Part shown: positions 1-8,680 of the stretch, in pieces
How the letters are laid out: the number at the start of each line of letters is the position of its first letter
How positions within the stretch are numbered: the stretch's first letter is position 1
NCBI RefSeq assembly: GCF_001238295.1
Contig: NZ_LGXZ01000005.1
Span: 62,001 to 126,000, forward strand
DNA: 64,000 nt
DNA from: Ruegeria sp. 6PALISEP08
GTDB taxonomy: Bacteria > Pseudomonadota > Alphaproteobacteria > Rhodobacterales > Rhodobacteraceae
Reading direction: 5' to 3'
Program-made: the position numbers and the translations under genes
The notes under the pieces: generated by a model
The model's database searches: none
Seen by the model: only the letters and a program-made list of their open reading frames with translations
Told to the model about the DNA's origin: nothing

Positions 1-426
1 TTGCGCATGGCGCGTTGGAGGGCCGGTTGGGCTCTGCGCCAGCCGATCCTGATCGCGTTGCATTTGGGTCTTGGAATGCTGGCCCTTGGGCTGGTTCTGT
101 GGGGGCTGTCAGCCCTTGGGCTGGGCAATGAAGTTGGAGCAATACACATCTTGGGAATCGGCTGCGTCGGCGGCATGACTTTGGCTGTCATGAGTCGAGC
201 CGCTCTGGGCCACAGCGGACGCCCGCTTGTTGCGTCGTCACCGATGGTGGTGGCCTATGTGTTGATGGCGGCGGCGGCTCTGGTGCGCTGGCTGGGCTCG
301 GGCCTGACAGGTGGGTATTTGGCGGCCATGCTGACGGCTGATGGCTTGTGGATCGCAGCCACAGCTTTGTATTTGTTTGCGATGTGGCCGGCATTGACCG
401 GCCCCCGGGTTGCCAGGGCAAACTGA
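1..426 (+). CDS. nnrS: NnrS family heme/copper membrane protein, C-terminal part
   Basis: Only the last 141 codons lie in the window; the 5' part is beyond base 1. The fragment is almost entirely hydrophobic, with about four membrane segments and the stretch HILGIGCVGGMTLAVMSR followed by ALGHSGRPL, which I recognise as the conserved end of NnrS. NnrS proteins are polytopic heme and copper membrane proteins co-regulated with nitrite and nitric oxide reductases, and they are thought to ease nitrosative stress. The adjacent norCBQDEF operon agrees with this. The codon at base 1 is TTG and is not a start. The call is firm for the family; the exact role of NnrS is known only in outline. Confidence 0.85.
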   Translation: MRMARWRAGWALRQPILIALHLGLGMLALGLVLWGLSALGLGNEVGAIHILGIGCVGGMTLAVMSRAALGHSGRPLVASSPMVVAYVLMAAAALVRWLGSGLTGGYLAAMLTADGLWIAATALYLFAMWPALTGPRVARAN

Positions 427-450
427 CTCTTCCGGGGCCAGAACGGGCTG

Positions 451-1554
451 TTATTCAGATAAAAGCGGGCGGTCATTCTTGATATGGCGGTGAATGAGGG
501 TACGTGCACGCCTGCCCCGATCCGGAATCTGTCGTGCCGGCTGCGGCTCGTATTCGGGTTGCAAGAGTTCCGGGAACAGATCCAGAATCTCGGCGCGGGC
601 ACCCGGGTGCACGCTGGCCAATGCCTGCGCCCCTGTGAACAAACTCTCCGACGGGGCGCTTTCTGCATAGACAATTTCATGCCGGTCGAACAGCATGTGA
701 TAATAGACGACATCTTGCGCGCCCTCTTCGACCGTGATGCCCGGAACGCCGACAAGTTTGCAGGCCGGAACCAGGACTTCCTTGCTGTCAAACATGCGCA
801 CGGCAATTGGTGAACGAACCATCATGCGATGTTGCGGCGAAACGCGCAGATCGCGTTTTGGCAAGTCACTGCCCAGACTGCCTGCTGCAATCCGAATGGG
901 GCGCAGATTCGGTTTTGCGGTCAGGTCAGACGCATTCAATGCACGCGCTCCGATCCAGCGTATCTCTTGCGGCCCGTTGTCGGCTGTCAGGACTTGATCG
1001 CCAACGCTCAGGTGTTCGATGGAAACCGGGCCGTCCGGTGTGGCAATCTGTGTCCCGGCCGCAAAGCAGGGCACATCGACAATTGCGCCTGGATCTGAAG
1101 TGTCCGGTGCGTTGGTTGGGGTGACATTTGACCGGACAAAGGAATAGTCCGTTCCGGGCACCAGCGGTTCAGAGGTGATGTATCCGACCAGATTGCCTTC
1201 GACTTCGACGCGGAAGACATCGATGGTGCCACCACCCGGTTTGCTGAGACTGTAAGATTCCTCAAGATAGATAGCGCCCGAATCTATTGTGACTGACCCA
1301 TCAAGATTGGTCACGACGCCGAATTGGGTCAGATCGTCGCCGAATTCGTTGTTGAAGCGGTCGCCGTTAAAGTCTGTTCCATTGTCCGGGTCACCGTTGA
1401 CAAGTGTGCCGCCGGCCGCGTCAACGACATCGAACACACGCCGGTCAGAGCTGGCATCATACGTCCCGGACAGAGTTATCGTACCAGTGTTAAACCCGGT
1501 AAAGCTGAGCGAAATGACCCCGGGGTCGTAACCGATGAATGAATAGTTTGCCAT
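451..1554 (-). CDS. Hint-domain (Hedgehog/intein-type) protein
   Basis: A 367-residue protein. Residues 1-160 are acidic, rich in Gly, Asp, Asn and Thr, and have no signal peptide. From Cys163 a Hint_2-type domain begins: CFAAGTQIATPDG, then VGDQVLTADNG, and a later SPQHRMMV block carrying the conserved His. The Cys at the domain start and the downstream His are the usual residues of Hint autoprocessing chemistry. Family members of this size are common and multicopy in Rhodobacteraceae, often in secreted calcium-binding proteins, but their roles are unknown. The gene is convergent with nnrS and divergent from norC, so it is probably unrelated to nitric oxide metabolism. The tail after about residue 330 is Arg-rich. 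Function unknown. Confidence 0.8.
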   Translation of the reverse strand: MANYSFIGYDPGVISLSFTGFNTGTITLSGTYDASSDRRVFDVVDAAGGTLVNGDPDNGTDFNGDRFNNEFGDDLTQFGVVTNLDGSVTIDSGAIYLEESYSLSKPGGGTIDVFRVEVEGNLVGYITSEPLVPGTDYSFVRSNVTPTNAPDTSDPGAIVDVPCFAAGTQIATPDGPVSIEHLSVGDQVLTADNGPQEIRWIGARALNASDLTAKPNLRPIRIAAGSLGSDLPKRDLRVSPQHRMMVRSPIAVRMFDSKEVLVPACKLVGVPGITVEEGAQDVVYYHMLFDRHEIVYAESAPSESLFTGAQALASVHPGARAEILDLFPELLQPEYEPQPARQIPDRGRRARTLIHRHIKNDRPLLSE

Positions 1555-1796
1555 AGTTTAACCTGCCACTTGTTGTTACTGGTTCAAAGCGTCGGATCCG
1601 ACGCGAGCCAATTCGCACTATACCCCCCTATTTTTAGCAAAGCTTTAAGTCAATTTCGGGGCTATTTGAGGCCACTTGGCGGGAAGTTTAGCGATCTCTT
1701 CCCTCGCAAACCTGATGTCTTGACTTTCGTTAAGGCGGATCAGCGCCGCACCCGCCATGTTGACCGCACTAGCTAATCTGCGCAAAGGAGAGCGCG
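1555..1796. promoter_or_regulatory. Divergent intergenic region between Hint gene and norC
   Basis: These 242 bases hold no credible gene; the short open frames here lack ribosome sites. The region carries a Crp/Fnr-type box at 1720-1733 and the norC ribosome-binding site AAAGGAG at 1784-1790. It must hold the promoters of the Hint gene and of the nor operon. Confidence 0.6.
1720..1733 (+). promoter_or_regulatory. Dnr/FNR-type box upstream of norC
   Basis: The sequence TTGACTTTCGTTAA is an imperfect dyad. Read on the other strand it is TTAAC-N4-GTCAA. It ends 63 bases before the norC ATG, a distance fitting a class II or class I Crp/Fnr activator site. A Dnr-like regulator gene lies at the far end of the same block. 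The same half-sites recur upstream of the idr-like operon at 27335-27348. Binding by the encoded regulator is inference. Confidence 0.65.
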
Positions 1797-2246
1797 ATGC
1801 GAGAAGTCATGACAAAGAGCATGGCTCGTAACATATTTTATGGCGGGTCACTGTTCTTCATCCTCATCTTTCTGGCCTTATCGGCCCATTCGCACCTGTA
1901 TATCGTCAATTCTGAAAACTCTAAAAAACTTGATGACAGTGTGGTGCGAGGTAAACATGTCTGGGAGAAACACGCCTGTATCAATTGTCATACCATCCTT
2001 GGTGAGGGCGCGTATTTCGCCCCCGAAGTCGGCAACGTAATGACGCGTTGGGGCGTGCTGGACGACCCGGAATCGGCCTTTGAATCCCTCAAGGGCTGGA
2101 TGGAAGCACAACCGACCGGTATTCCCGGTCGTCGGCAAATGCCCAATTTCAACCTCAGCGACGAAGAAATCCGTGATCTGACGAACTTCCTGATCTGGAC
2201 GGACAATATCGACGCTCAGGGCTGGCCGCCCAACGAGGCAGGCTGA
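1797..2246 (+). CDS. norC: Nitric oxide reductase subunit C (membrane cytochrome c)
   Basis: The 149-residue small subunit of cytochrome c-dependent nitric oxide reductase, which passes electrons from periplasmic cytochromes or cupredoxins to NorB. There is one N-terminal membrane anchor (about residues 13-32) and one c-type heme site, CINCH at 61-65, with Met115 in RRQMPNF as the likely distal ligand. Length and motifs are standard for NorC. The start at 1797 is supported by AAAGGAG seven bases upstream. It is the first gene of norCBQDEF, with norB 16 bases downstream. Expression is probably controlled from the box at 1720-1733. Confidence 0.95.
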   Translation: MREVMTKSMARNIFYGGSLFFILIFLALSAHSHLYIVNSENSKKLDDSVVRGKHVWEKHACINCHTILGEGAYFAPEVGNVMTRWGVLDDPESAFESLKGWMEAQPTGIPGRRQMPNFNLSDEEIRDLTNFLIWTDNIDAQGWPPNEAG

Positions 2247-2262
2247 GAAAGGGAACGGAGCA

Positions 2263-3630
2263 ATGAAATACGAATCCCAAAAAATCGCCTACGCTTACTT
2301 CGCAGTAGCGATGGCCCTGTTCGCGATACAGGTAATCGGCGGCCTTCTGGCTGGTCTGATTTATGTGTTCCCGAACTTCCTGAGTGAGCTTCTGCCATTC
2401 AACATCGTGCGGATGCTGCACACCAACTCTCTCATCGTCTGGCTGTTGCTGGGCTTTTTCGGTGCGGCTTACTTTCTGATCCCGGAAGAGACTGAGCGCG
2501 AGATCCACTCACCTAAGCTCGCGTATCTGCAGTTGATCATTCTTGTGGTCGGCACATTGGGCGTTGTTGTGACCTATGTCTTCAACCTGTTTGAAGGCAA
2601 CTGGCTGCTGGGCAAAGAGGGGCGCGAGTTCCTTGAACAACCCAAGTGGGTCAAGGTGGGCATTGTCGTGGCCGCGCTCATGTTCCTGTACAACGTGTCG
2701 ATGACCGTTCTGAAGGGCAAGAAGACCGCCATCTCCAACATCCTGCTGTTGGGCCTATGGGGTCTGGCATTGCTGTTTCTGTTTGCCTTCTACAACCCGG
2801 GCAACCTGGCGCTCGACAAGCAGTACTGGTGGTATGTGGTCCACCTGTGGGTCGAAGGCGTGTGGGAGCTGATCATGGCCTCGATTTTGGCCTACCTGAT
2901 GCTGAAGCTGACAGGCGTGGACCGTGAGGTGGTCGAGAAATGGCTCTACGTCATCGTCGCGGCTGCACTGTTCTCGGGTATCCTTGGTACCGGGCACCAC
3001 TACTACTGGATCGGTACGCCTGCGTACTGGCAGTGGATCGGGTCGATCTTCTCGAGCCTCGAGGTGATCCCGTTCTTCGCGATGATGGCCTTTGCCTTCG
3101 TCATGGTCTGGAAAGGCCGTCGCGATCACCCGAACAAGGCCGCGCTGCTGTGGTCGCTGGGCTGTGCAACGCTTGCCTTCTTCGGTGCCGGTGTCTGGGG
3201 CTTCCTGCACACGCTGCATGGGGTGAACTACTATACCCACGGTACGCAGATTACCGCCGCGCACGGCCACTTGGCCTTCTACGGTGCCTATGTCTGCCTC
3301 AACCTGGCGATCTTCAGCTACGCGATGCCGATCCTGAAAAACCGTGATCCGTACAATCAGGTACTGAATATGGGCTCGTTCTGGCTGATGACCAGCGGCA
3401 TGGTCTTCATGACCTTCGTGCTGACCTTCGGTGGGACTGTGCAAACACACATGCAACGCGTTGTCGGTGAGTACTTCATGGACGTGCAGGATCAAATCGC
3501 GATCTTCTACTGGATGCGTCTTGGCTCTGGTGTCGTCGTGGTCCTTGGTGCGCTGTTGTTTATTTACTCGATCTGGGTGCCCCGGAAAGAGGTTATTGAA
3601 TCCGGTGCAGCTGAAACCCCTGCGGAGTGA
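2263..3630 (+). CDS. norB: Nitric oxide reductase subunit B (catalytic)
   Basis: The 455-residue catalytic subunit, a heme-copper-oxidase superfamily member of about 12 membrane segments that reduces 2 NO to N2O at a heme b3/non-heme iron centre. The expected ligands are all present: His53, His334 and His336 for the hemes, and His194, His245 and His246 plus Glu198 for FeB. Glu202 is the second conserved acidic residue of HLWVEGVWE. The spacing matches the Pseudomonas enzyme with a constant offset. There is no N-terminal quinol-oxidase extension, so this is the cNor type that needs NorC. The stop codon overlaps the start of norQ. Confidence 0.97.
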   Translation: MKYESQKIAYAYFAVAMALFAIQVIGGLLAGLIYVFPNFLSELLPFNIVRMLHTNSLIVWLLLGFFGAAYFLIPEETEREIHSPKLAYLQLIILVVGTLGVVVTYVFNLFEGNWLLGKEGREFLEQPKWVKVGIVVAALMFLYNVSMTVLKGKKTAISNILLLGLWGLALLFLFAFYNPGNLALDKQYWWYVVHLWVEGVWELIMASILAYLMLKLTGVDREVVEKWLYVIVAAALFSGILGTGHHYYWIGTPAYWQWIGSIFSSLEVIPFFAMMAFAFVMVWKGRRDHPNKAALLWSLGCATLAFFGAGVWGFLHTLHGVNYYTHGTQITAAHGHLAFYGAYVCLNLAIFSYAMPILKNRDPYNQVLNMGSFWLMTSGMVFMTFVLTFGGTVQTHMQRVVGEYFMDVQDQIAIFYWMRLGSGVVVVLGALLFIYSIWVPRKEVIESGAAETPAE

Positions 3631-4445
3631 TGAATATGGACGGCTCCATGAAACTGAATGAGGGGGCGGCAAACGCCCCCTTCTACCTGCCCCAGGGCGA
3701 TGAATGCGACGTGTTCTGCGCCGCCTACAACAATGACCTGCCGGTTCTGCTGAAAGGCCCGACAGGTTGCGGCAAAACCCGGTTTGTTGCACATATGGCC
3801 GCCCGCCTGGGCCGCCCGCTTTATACCGTGGCCTGTCATGACGATCTGGCGGCTGCTGACTTGATCGGTCGCTACTTGCTGAAAGGCGGAGAAACCATCT
3901 GGGTCGATGGCCCCCTGACCCGGGCGGTCCGTGAAGGTGCGATCTGTTACCTTGATGAGGTGGTCGAGGCGCGCAAGGACGTCACCGTCGTACTGCACCC
4001 GCTGACTGACGACCGCCGTATCCTACCGATTGACCGCACAGGTGAAGAGCTTGAGGCCGCGCCTGGCTTCATGTTGGTCGCTTCATATAATCCTGGATAC
4101 CAGAATATCCTGAAAACCCTTAAACCCTCGACCCGTCAGCGTTTTATCTCGCTCGAGTTCGACTTCCCGTCGCCTGAGATGGAAGCGCAAGTTGTCGCGC
4201 AAGAAAGTGGTCTGCCGCTGGAGCGGTGCAAACCGCTGGTGCGACTGGCGGGCAAACTGCGAGGGCTCAAGGGTCAGGACCTCGAGGAAGGCGTCTCTAC
4301 CCGTCTGGTCGTTTATGCTGCGACGCTGATTGCACAGGGCATGTCGACAGACCGCGCTATCCTTGCCGCTATGATCGAGCCTCTGACTGATGACGAGGAT
4401 ATCAAACGCGGGCTCCTCGATCTTGTCACGGCTGTCTTTGGGTGA
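3630..4445 (+). CDS. norQ: NorQ, MoxR-type AAA+ ATPase for NO reductase maturation
   Basis: About 271 residues, with Walker A GPTGCGKT near residue 43-50 and Walker B ICYLDEV. NorQ forms an AAA+ ring that works with NorD to insert the non-heme iron of NorB. Start choice is uncertain: GTG 3627, ATG 3630, ATG 3636 and ATG 3648 are all in frame. TGCGGAG at 3621-3627 serves 3636 best by spacing, while 3630 gives the usual one-base overlap with the norB stop. The order norC-B-Q-D is standard. Cytoplasmic, no signal peptide. Confidence 0.93.
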   Translation: MNMDGSMKLNEGAANAPFYLPQGDECDVFCAAYNNDLPVLLKGPTGCGKTRFVAHMAARLGRPLYTVACHDDLAAADLIGRYLLKGGETIWVDGPLTRAVREGAICYLDEVVEARKDVTVVLHPLTDDRRILPIDRTGEELEAAPGFMLVASYNPGYQNILKTLKPSTRQRFISLEFDFPSPEMEAQVVAQESGLPLERCKPLVRLAGKLRGLKGQDLEEGVSTRLVVYAATLIAQGMSTDRAILAAMIEPLTDDEDIKRGLLDLVTAVFG

Positions 4446-4454
4446 GGCCGGCCA

Positions 4455-6380
4455 ATGGTCAAGATCGATTTTGAGCCATGGGAACCCGAAGAAACGATCG
4501 GGAAACTGTGGCACTCCCTAGCCAGTCGCCTCGATGCACCCCAGGTGCATGATGGAGCCGCGGTCGACCTGTCTCAGGTCGCGGGGCGGCTGGCTGTCCT
4601 CTTTCGGGGATTAGGGGGTACTCCGGGCGTGGAATTGCGCCCGGTCTCACCCGAGGTATCGCGTCACCGTTTAAGCTGGCGCCGCCGCCTGGCGACTGAG
4701 GTCGAACTGATGCCACGCGCGTCATTCGACGGAGAAGTGCTGCGCCTGCCAGACCGCCTGGCTGTCTTTCCTGCGCGTGAGGCAAATGGTGCGCTTTACG
4801 TCTGGCTCGCCGCCGCAGCGGCCCATGCTGGAACTCGCATCGACGAAGACGACCCTTTGCGCGCTGACCTGCGTGCCCTGATCTCTGCCCGACACATGGT
4901 CGAGGCAACACTGGATAACGCCCCCGGGTTGCGTCCACTTTACACCGAACTCTGTAAGGGTGTTCTGTATCACCGTGACGTCCCAGACCTGCCGCCCGAC
5001 GAGGCGGCAGTTGAAGAGCTTGTCCGTCATATGCTGGGTGATCCTGCCCCCCTGTCTTCAAAAGCCGAGCAACTACTTTCGCTGGACGATGACGATCTGA
5101 CTGCTGCGCGCGGGTATCAAAATTTCCGCCCGGTTCCTTTATGGCCCGAATTGCGGGCGGTTGGGTTTTCCGAGCATAACGAGGTGGAAAACCCTGAAAC
5201 CGAAGGCGAACCTGAAGAATCTGGTGAAAAAACGCACCGCGCCCGCCGCCGCAAATCCGATCAGGCCGAGCGCAGCGACAGCTTCATTTTGCACAAGTTC
5301 GAAGCGATCCTCAGCTGGGCCGAGTTCCTGAACATCAATCGCCGCATCGACGACGATGATCCTGACAATGCCAAGAAAGCTGCTGACGATCAGGAAGAGA
5401 TCGGCTTGGGTCAGATCTCCAAGGCACCACCGACTAAGCTGAAACTGCATCTGGACCTTGCGCCCGAGGATGTGAACCGCGAGCGCTTGTCGGGTCGTAT
5501 CCTTTATCCCGAATGGGACGTGCGGACAGGGCAATATCTGCCGGATCACGTCAATGTTCTGCTTTCGGACGCCGAAATCCGCGAAGACGCGGCGGAGTTC
5601 GGAAAGGACCCTGCCACTGCTCGCCGTATCCGCGCTGTGAAACGCCAGTTCGAGGCTCTACGCCCCGGTAGAGTGATGACACGAGGCCATCTGGACGGAG
5701 ACCAGCTGGACATCGAAGCTGCGGTACGGGCCGAGACGGAGCGAATGGCGAGCGGTGAAGGAAACGAACGCATCTGGATGCAATCGCGCCCCGAAGCCCG
5801 CGATCTGGCAGTGTCGATTCTGTTGGATGTCAGCCGCTCAACCGAAAGCGCGGTCACAGGTCGCGCCGTGATTGACATTGAGCGCGAAGCGTTGGCTGCG
5901 CTCGCTTGGGGTCTGAACGCCTGTGGCGACGATTTCGCCATCCATGCGTTCAGTTCGCTGAAACGTGAACGTGTCTATGTGCAACGCTGCAAACGGTTTG
6001 ATGAGCCAATGGGGGCAAAGGTCGAACAACGCATCGCCTCTCTGCGACCCGGTCATTATACCCGGCTAGGTGCGGCGATCCGACATTGCTCCGCCGATCT
6101 GGCCAGCCAATCCCGCCAACGCCGGTTGTTGCTGGTCATCACAGATGGCAAGCCCAACGACCTCGACCATTACGAAGGCCGCCATGGTATCGAAGACACC
6201 TGTATGGCTGTTCGCGAGGCGCGCCGCGGCGGGCAATCGGTTTTTGGCGTCACCATTGATAAGACCGGCAAAAGCTGGTTCCCACGCATGTTTGGGCAGG
6301 GTGGTTTCGCCGTCATCCCCGACCCGCACCGCCTGACTATGGCCCTTCCGCAAATCTACCGCCAACTGGTTGGAGCATGA
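4455..6380 (+). CDS. norD: NorD, VWA-domain NO reductase activation protein
   Basis: A 641-residue cytoplasmic protein. The C-terminal third is a von Willebrand A domain with the metal-site motif DVSRS in SILLDVSRSTES and the later LLLVITDGKPND. The middle is acidic and charged (about residues 245-330), typical of NorD. NorD pairs with NorQ in a MoxR-VWA chaperone that activates the NorCB complex. It begins nine bases after norQ and its stop overlaps the norE ATG, so translation is coupled. Length is normal for the family. Confidence 0.94.
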   Translation: MVKIDFEPWEPEETIGKLWHSLASRLDAPQVHDGAAVDLSQVAGRLAVLFRGLGGTPGVELRPVSPEVSRHRLSWRRRLATEVELMPRASFDGEVLRLPDRLAVFPAREANGALYVWLAAAAAHAGTRIDEDDPLRADLRALISARHMVEATLDNAPGLRPLYTELCKGVLYHRDVPDLPPDEAAVEELVRHMLGDPAPLSSKAEQLLSLDDDDLTAARGYQNFRPVPLWPELRAVGFSEHNEVENPETEGEPEESGEKTHRARRRKSDQAERSDSFILHKFEAILSWAEFLNINRRIDDDDPDNAKKAADDQEEIGLGQISKAPPTKLKLHLDLAPEDVNRERLSGRILYPEWDVRTGQYLPDHVNVLLSDAEIREDAAEFGKDPATARRIRAVKRQFEALRPGRVMTRGHLDGDQLDIEAAVRAETERMASGEGNERIWMQSRPEARDLAVSILLDVSRSTESAVTGRAVIDIEREALAALAWGLNACGDDFAIHAFSSLKRERVYVQRCKRFDEPMGAKVEQRIASLRPGHYTRLGAAIRHCSADLASQSRQRRLLLVITDGKPNDLDHYEGRHGIEDTCMAVREARRGGQSVFGVTIDKTGKSWFPRMFGQGGFAVIPDPHRLTMALPQIYRQLVGA

Positions 6381-6925
6381 GCGACTCGTCTCTGATCGAC
6401 GAGCTTCCGGGCGAGTTACTGATGTGGGTTCTGATCATCTCGGAACTGCTGGTCTTTGGCGCGGGCCTGATCGCGTTCATGGGCGTGCGATTGACCGATC
6501 CGGTGGGGTTTGCCGAGGCCCAATCGCATCTTTATCGTACTGGGGCCGCCTTCAACACCGCGGTGTTGGTCACATCGGGTTACCTTGCCGCGCAGGCACT
6601 GCGCTGGCGCCGTGCCGCAGAACGGTTCAAAGCACGGTTTGCCCTCATGGTCGCGGCCGCGTTGGGGATCGTCTTCCTGATGATCAAGGGTGCGGAATAC
6701 GTGGGAAAAGCCGGGCAAGGTATCACGTTTGAAACTCATCCCTTCTTTCTGTTCTATTACCTACTGACCGGTTTCCACGCCGCCCATGTCCTGGCCGGGG
6801 TCGGAATCCTTCTCTTGGTGGCCTGGCGCGACGATCCGCATAACATCGAAGCAGGCGCGCAGTTCTGGCACATGGTCGATCTGGTCTGGATCATGCTGTT
6901 CCCCGTGATCTACCTGTTGGGGTAA
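6377..6925 (+). CDS. norE: NorE, cytochrome c oxidase subunit III-like protein
   Basis: A 182-residue membrane protein with about five hydrophobic segments, resembling oxidase subunit III (for example GFHAAHVLAGVGILL and the final HMVDLVWIMLFPVIYLL). NorE is an accessory of the NorCB enzyme that raises its activity in Paracoccus and Rhodobacter; the mechanism is not settled. The ATG overlaps the norD stop (ATGA), and norF starts two bases after the norE stop. This compact layout is the standard denitrifier operon. Confidence 0.9.
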   Translation: MSDSSLIDELPGELLMWVLIISELLVFGAGLIAFMGVRLTDPVGFAEAQSHLYRTGAAFNTAVLVTSGYLAAQALRWRRAAERFKARFALMVAAALGIVFLMIKGAEYVGKAGQGITFETHPFFLFYYLLTGFHAAHVLAGVGILLLVAWRDDPHNIEAGAQFWHMVDLVWIMLFPVIYLLG

Positions 6926-6926
6926 A

Positions 6927-7217
6927 ATGATGCCCGCGTCTTCATCATTTCACAAAAACTCCCGCCTGAGGCTCCCGAACGCACTCACACGCGCGTGGTT
7001 CACCCTGTTGGCGCTCAGCGTGACCTCGGCGCTGCTGACCCTGTTACCGTTTGCGCCCAAAATCGTCGGCGCGGGTATTCTGGGTCTTGCGCTTCTCAAG
7101 TGCCGCATCATCCTGGCGCAGTATCTTGACCTTGCGGCTAGTCCGGCCTGGCTGCGTGGATTTTCCATTGTGCTGACGGGCTTTGCACTGATTGTACTTG
7201 TCCTCTATCTGGTCTGA
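6927..7217 (+). CDS. norF: NorF-like small membrane protein
   Basis: A 96-residue protein with three predicted membrane helices and a basic N terminus, the right size and place for NorF, the last gene of the nor operon. It resembles cytochrome c oxidase subunit IV-type small proteins. Two in-frame ATGs occur (6927 and 6930) behind TTGGGG at 6917-6922. The identification rests more on position and hydrophobic profile than on a diagnostic motif, because NorF is poorly conserved. Confidence 0.75.
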   Translation: MMPASSSFHKNSRLRLPNALTRAWFTLLALSVTSALLTLLPFAPKIVGAGILGLALLKCRIILAQYLDLAASPAWLRGFSIVLTGFALIVLVLYLV

Positions 7218-7243
7218 AAAAAAACGCCGCCCCGAAGGGCGGC
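7216..7243 (-). terminator. Intrinsic terminator after hemA
   Basis: On the minus strand a perfect 7-bp GC stem (GCCGCCC/GGGCGGC) with a TTCG tetraloop is followed by a run of eight T. It lies 28 bases past the hemA stop. On the plus strand the hairpin follows norF but has no T-run, so it serves hemA mainly. Confidence 0.85.
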
Positions 7244-7271
7244 AGTTCTCCATGCAAAGGGGTGCTTGGAA

Positions 7272-8495
7272 CTATTGTGCAGCCATAGGCATCCGCGCAA
7301 TCTGGCAGCGTTGCCACAAGGCTGACAGCGCACCGACCAGATGGTCGATATCCTCATCCGTATGAACCGGAGACGGCGTGATCCGCAGACGTTCGGTGCC
7401 TTTGGGAACGGTGGGATAGTTGATGGGCTGGATGTAGATGCCGAATTCTTCCAGCAGTGTGTCCGAGATGAACTTACATTTCACCGGATCGCCCACCATC
7501 ACCGGGATGATGTGGCTGGGGTTGGGCAAATGTGGAATGCCTTCGGCGTCCAGTCGGGCCCGCACCTGCGCCACCCGCTGTTTTTGCAAGTCACGTTCCG
7601 TGCTCGATTGTTTCAGATGCTGGATCGAAGCCGCAGCCCCAGCCGCAATCGACGGGGGCAGGGCGGTGGTGAAGATGAACCCGCTGGCAAAGCTGCGCAC
7701 GAAATCGCACAGGGCGGCAGAGGCGGCGATATATCCGCCGACTACACCAAAGGACTTGCCCAGCGTCCCTTCAATAACGGTCAGGCGATTCATGAGCCCT
7801 TCGCGTTCGGCAATACCACCTCCGCGCGGGCCATAGAGACCGACGGCGTGCACTTCGTCCAGATAGGTCATTGCACCATATTTGTCGGCCAGATCACAAA
7901 TCTCTTTGATAGGGGCGATGTCGCCATCCATCGAGTAGACCGACTCAAAGGCGATCATCTTGGGCGCGTTGGGGTCAGCGGCGGCCAGCTTTGCGTCCAG
8001 ATCCTCAAGGTCATTATGGTTCCATATCACCTTCTGCGCCCGTGAGTGGCGGATGCCTTCGATCATCGACGCATGGTTCAACGCATCGGAGAAAACTATC
8101 AGCCCCGGAATCTTCGCAGCCAGCGTCCCCAACGCGGCCCAATTGGAAACATAGCCCGAGGTAAACAGCAGCGCGGCTTCCTTGCCGTGCAAGTCAGCCA
8201 ATTCAGCTTCGAGAAGCACGTGGTCATGGGTAGTCCCCGAGATATTGCGCGTTCCACCCGCACCGGCGCCGCAGCGGTCCAGCGCATCGTGCATGGCGCT
8301 GATCACCGACGGATGCTGGCCCATGCCCAGATAGTCATTCGAGCACCAGATCCGCACATCCCGCTGAACTGGCCCATCGGTCTGCCGGGCGTTTGGAAAC
8401 GCCCCGCAACGTCGTTGCAAATCGATGAAAACCCGGTAGTTTCCTTCATCTTTCAAAGTGTCGAGGCTCTGGCTGAAATATCGCTCGAAGTCCAT
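7272..8495 (-). CDS. hemA: 5-aminolevulinate synthase
   Basis: A 407-residue PLP enzyme that condenses glycine with succinyl-CoA to 5-aminolevulinate, the first step of heme synthesis in alphaproteobacteria. The ALAS features are present: [38 protein letters not shown] and the PLP lysine in [15 protein letters not shown]. The frame is open further upstream to 8564, but ATG 8495 with GGGGAG about eight bases ahead gives the standard N terminus MDFERYFSQ. Placement between nor and a Dnr-type regulator, with a Crp/Fnr box in the shared promoter, suggests heme supply for cytochrome-rich anaerobic growth. A second ALAS gene may exist elsewhere, as in Rhodobacter. Confidence 0.95.
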   Translation of the reverse strand: MDFERYFSQSLDTLKDEGNYRVFIDLQRRCGAFPNARQTDGPVQRDVRIWCSNDYLGMGQHPSVISAMHDALDRCGAGAGGTRNISGTTHDHVLLEAELADLHGKEAALLFTSGYVSNWAALGTLAAKIPGLIVFSDALNHASMIEGIRHSRAQKVIWNHNDLEDLDAKLAAADPNAPKMIAFESVYSMDGDIAPIKEICDLADKYGAMTYLDEVHAVGLYGPRGGGIAEREGLMNRLTVIEGTLGKSFGVVGGYIAASAALCDFVRSFASGFIFTTALPPSIAAGAAASIQHLKQSSTERDLQKQRVAQVRARLDAEGIPHLPNPSHIIPVMVGDPVKCKFISDTLLEEFGIYIQPINYPTVPKGTERLRITPSPVHTDEDIDHLVGALSALWQRCQIARMPMAAQ

Positions 8496-8557
8496 CTGAC
8501 ATGCTCCCCGGATAACTGGCTTTGAGCTGAACTTAAGGCAGCGCACCTGGTCGTGAC

Positions 8558-8571
8558 ATGACAATTGTCAA
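8558..8571. promoter_or_regulatory. Crp/Fnr-type box between hemA and the dnr-like gene
   Basis: ATGACAATTGTCAA is a near-perfect dyad, one base off TTGAC-N4-GTCAA, with a perfect GACAATTGTC core. It sits 62 bases upstream of the hemA start and 109 bases upstream of the likely regulator start, so it could serve both divergent genes, including autoregulation. Which Crp/Fnr protein binds is not shown by the sequence. Confidence 0.65.
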
Positions 8572-8680
8572 GTTTGGATGCAAGAATAGGGGTGGTACGT
8601 CGGAGTGCGCTTTGGCATAGCTTTGTCTAGGGATGATCACTCGGGCGCTGCCCGAAACGGACAAACAGGGGGATGCCTTG

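Noticed and set aside
1570-1776. Possible 68-residue gene in the norC upstream region
   Set aside because: It has no ribosome-binding site, overlaps the Crp/Fnr box and the promoter, and resembles no known protein.
2755-3792. 345-residue open frame on the minus strand across norB
   Set aside because: It lies antisense to a firmly identified norB, is rich in Arg, His and Gln as expected for a GC-rich shadow frame, and has no recognisable domain.
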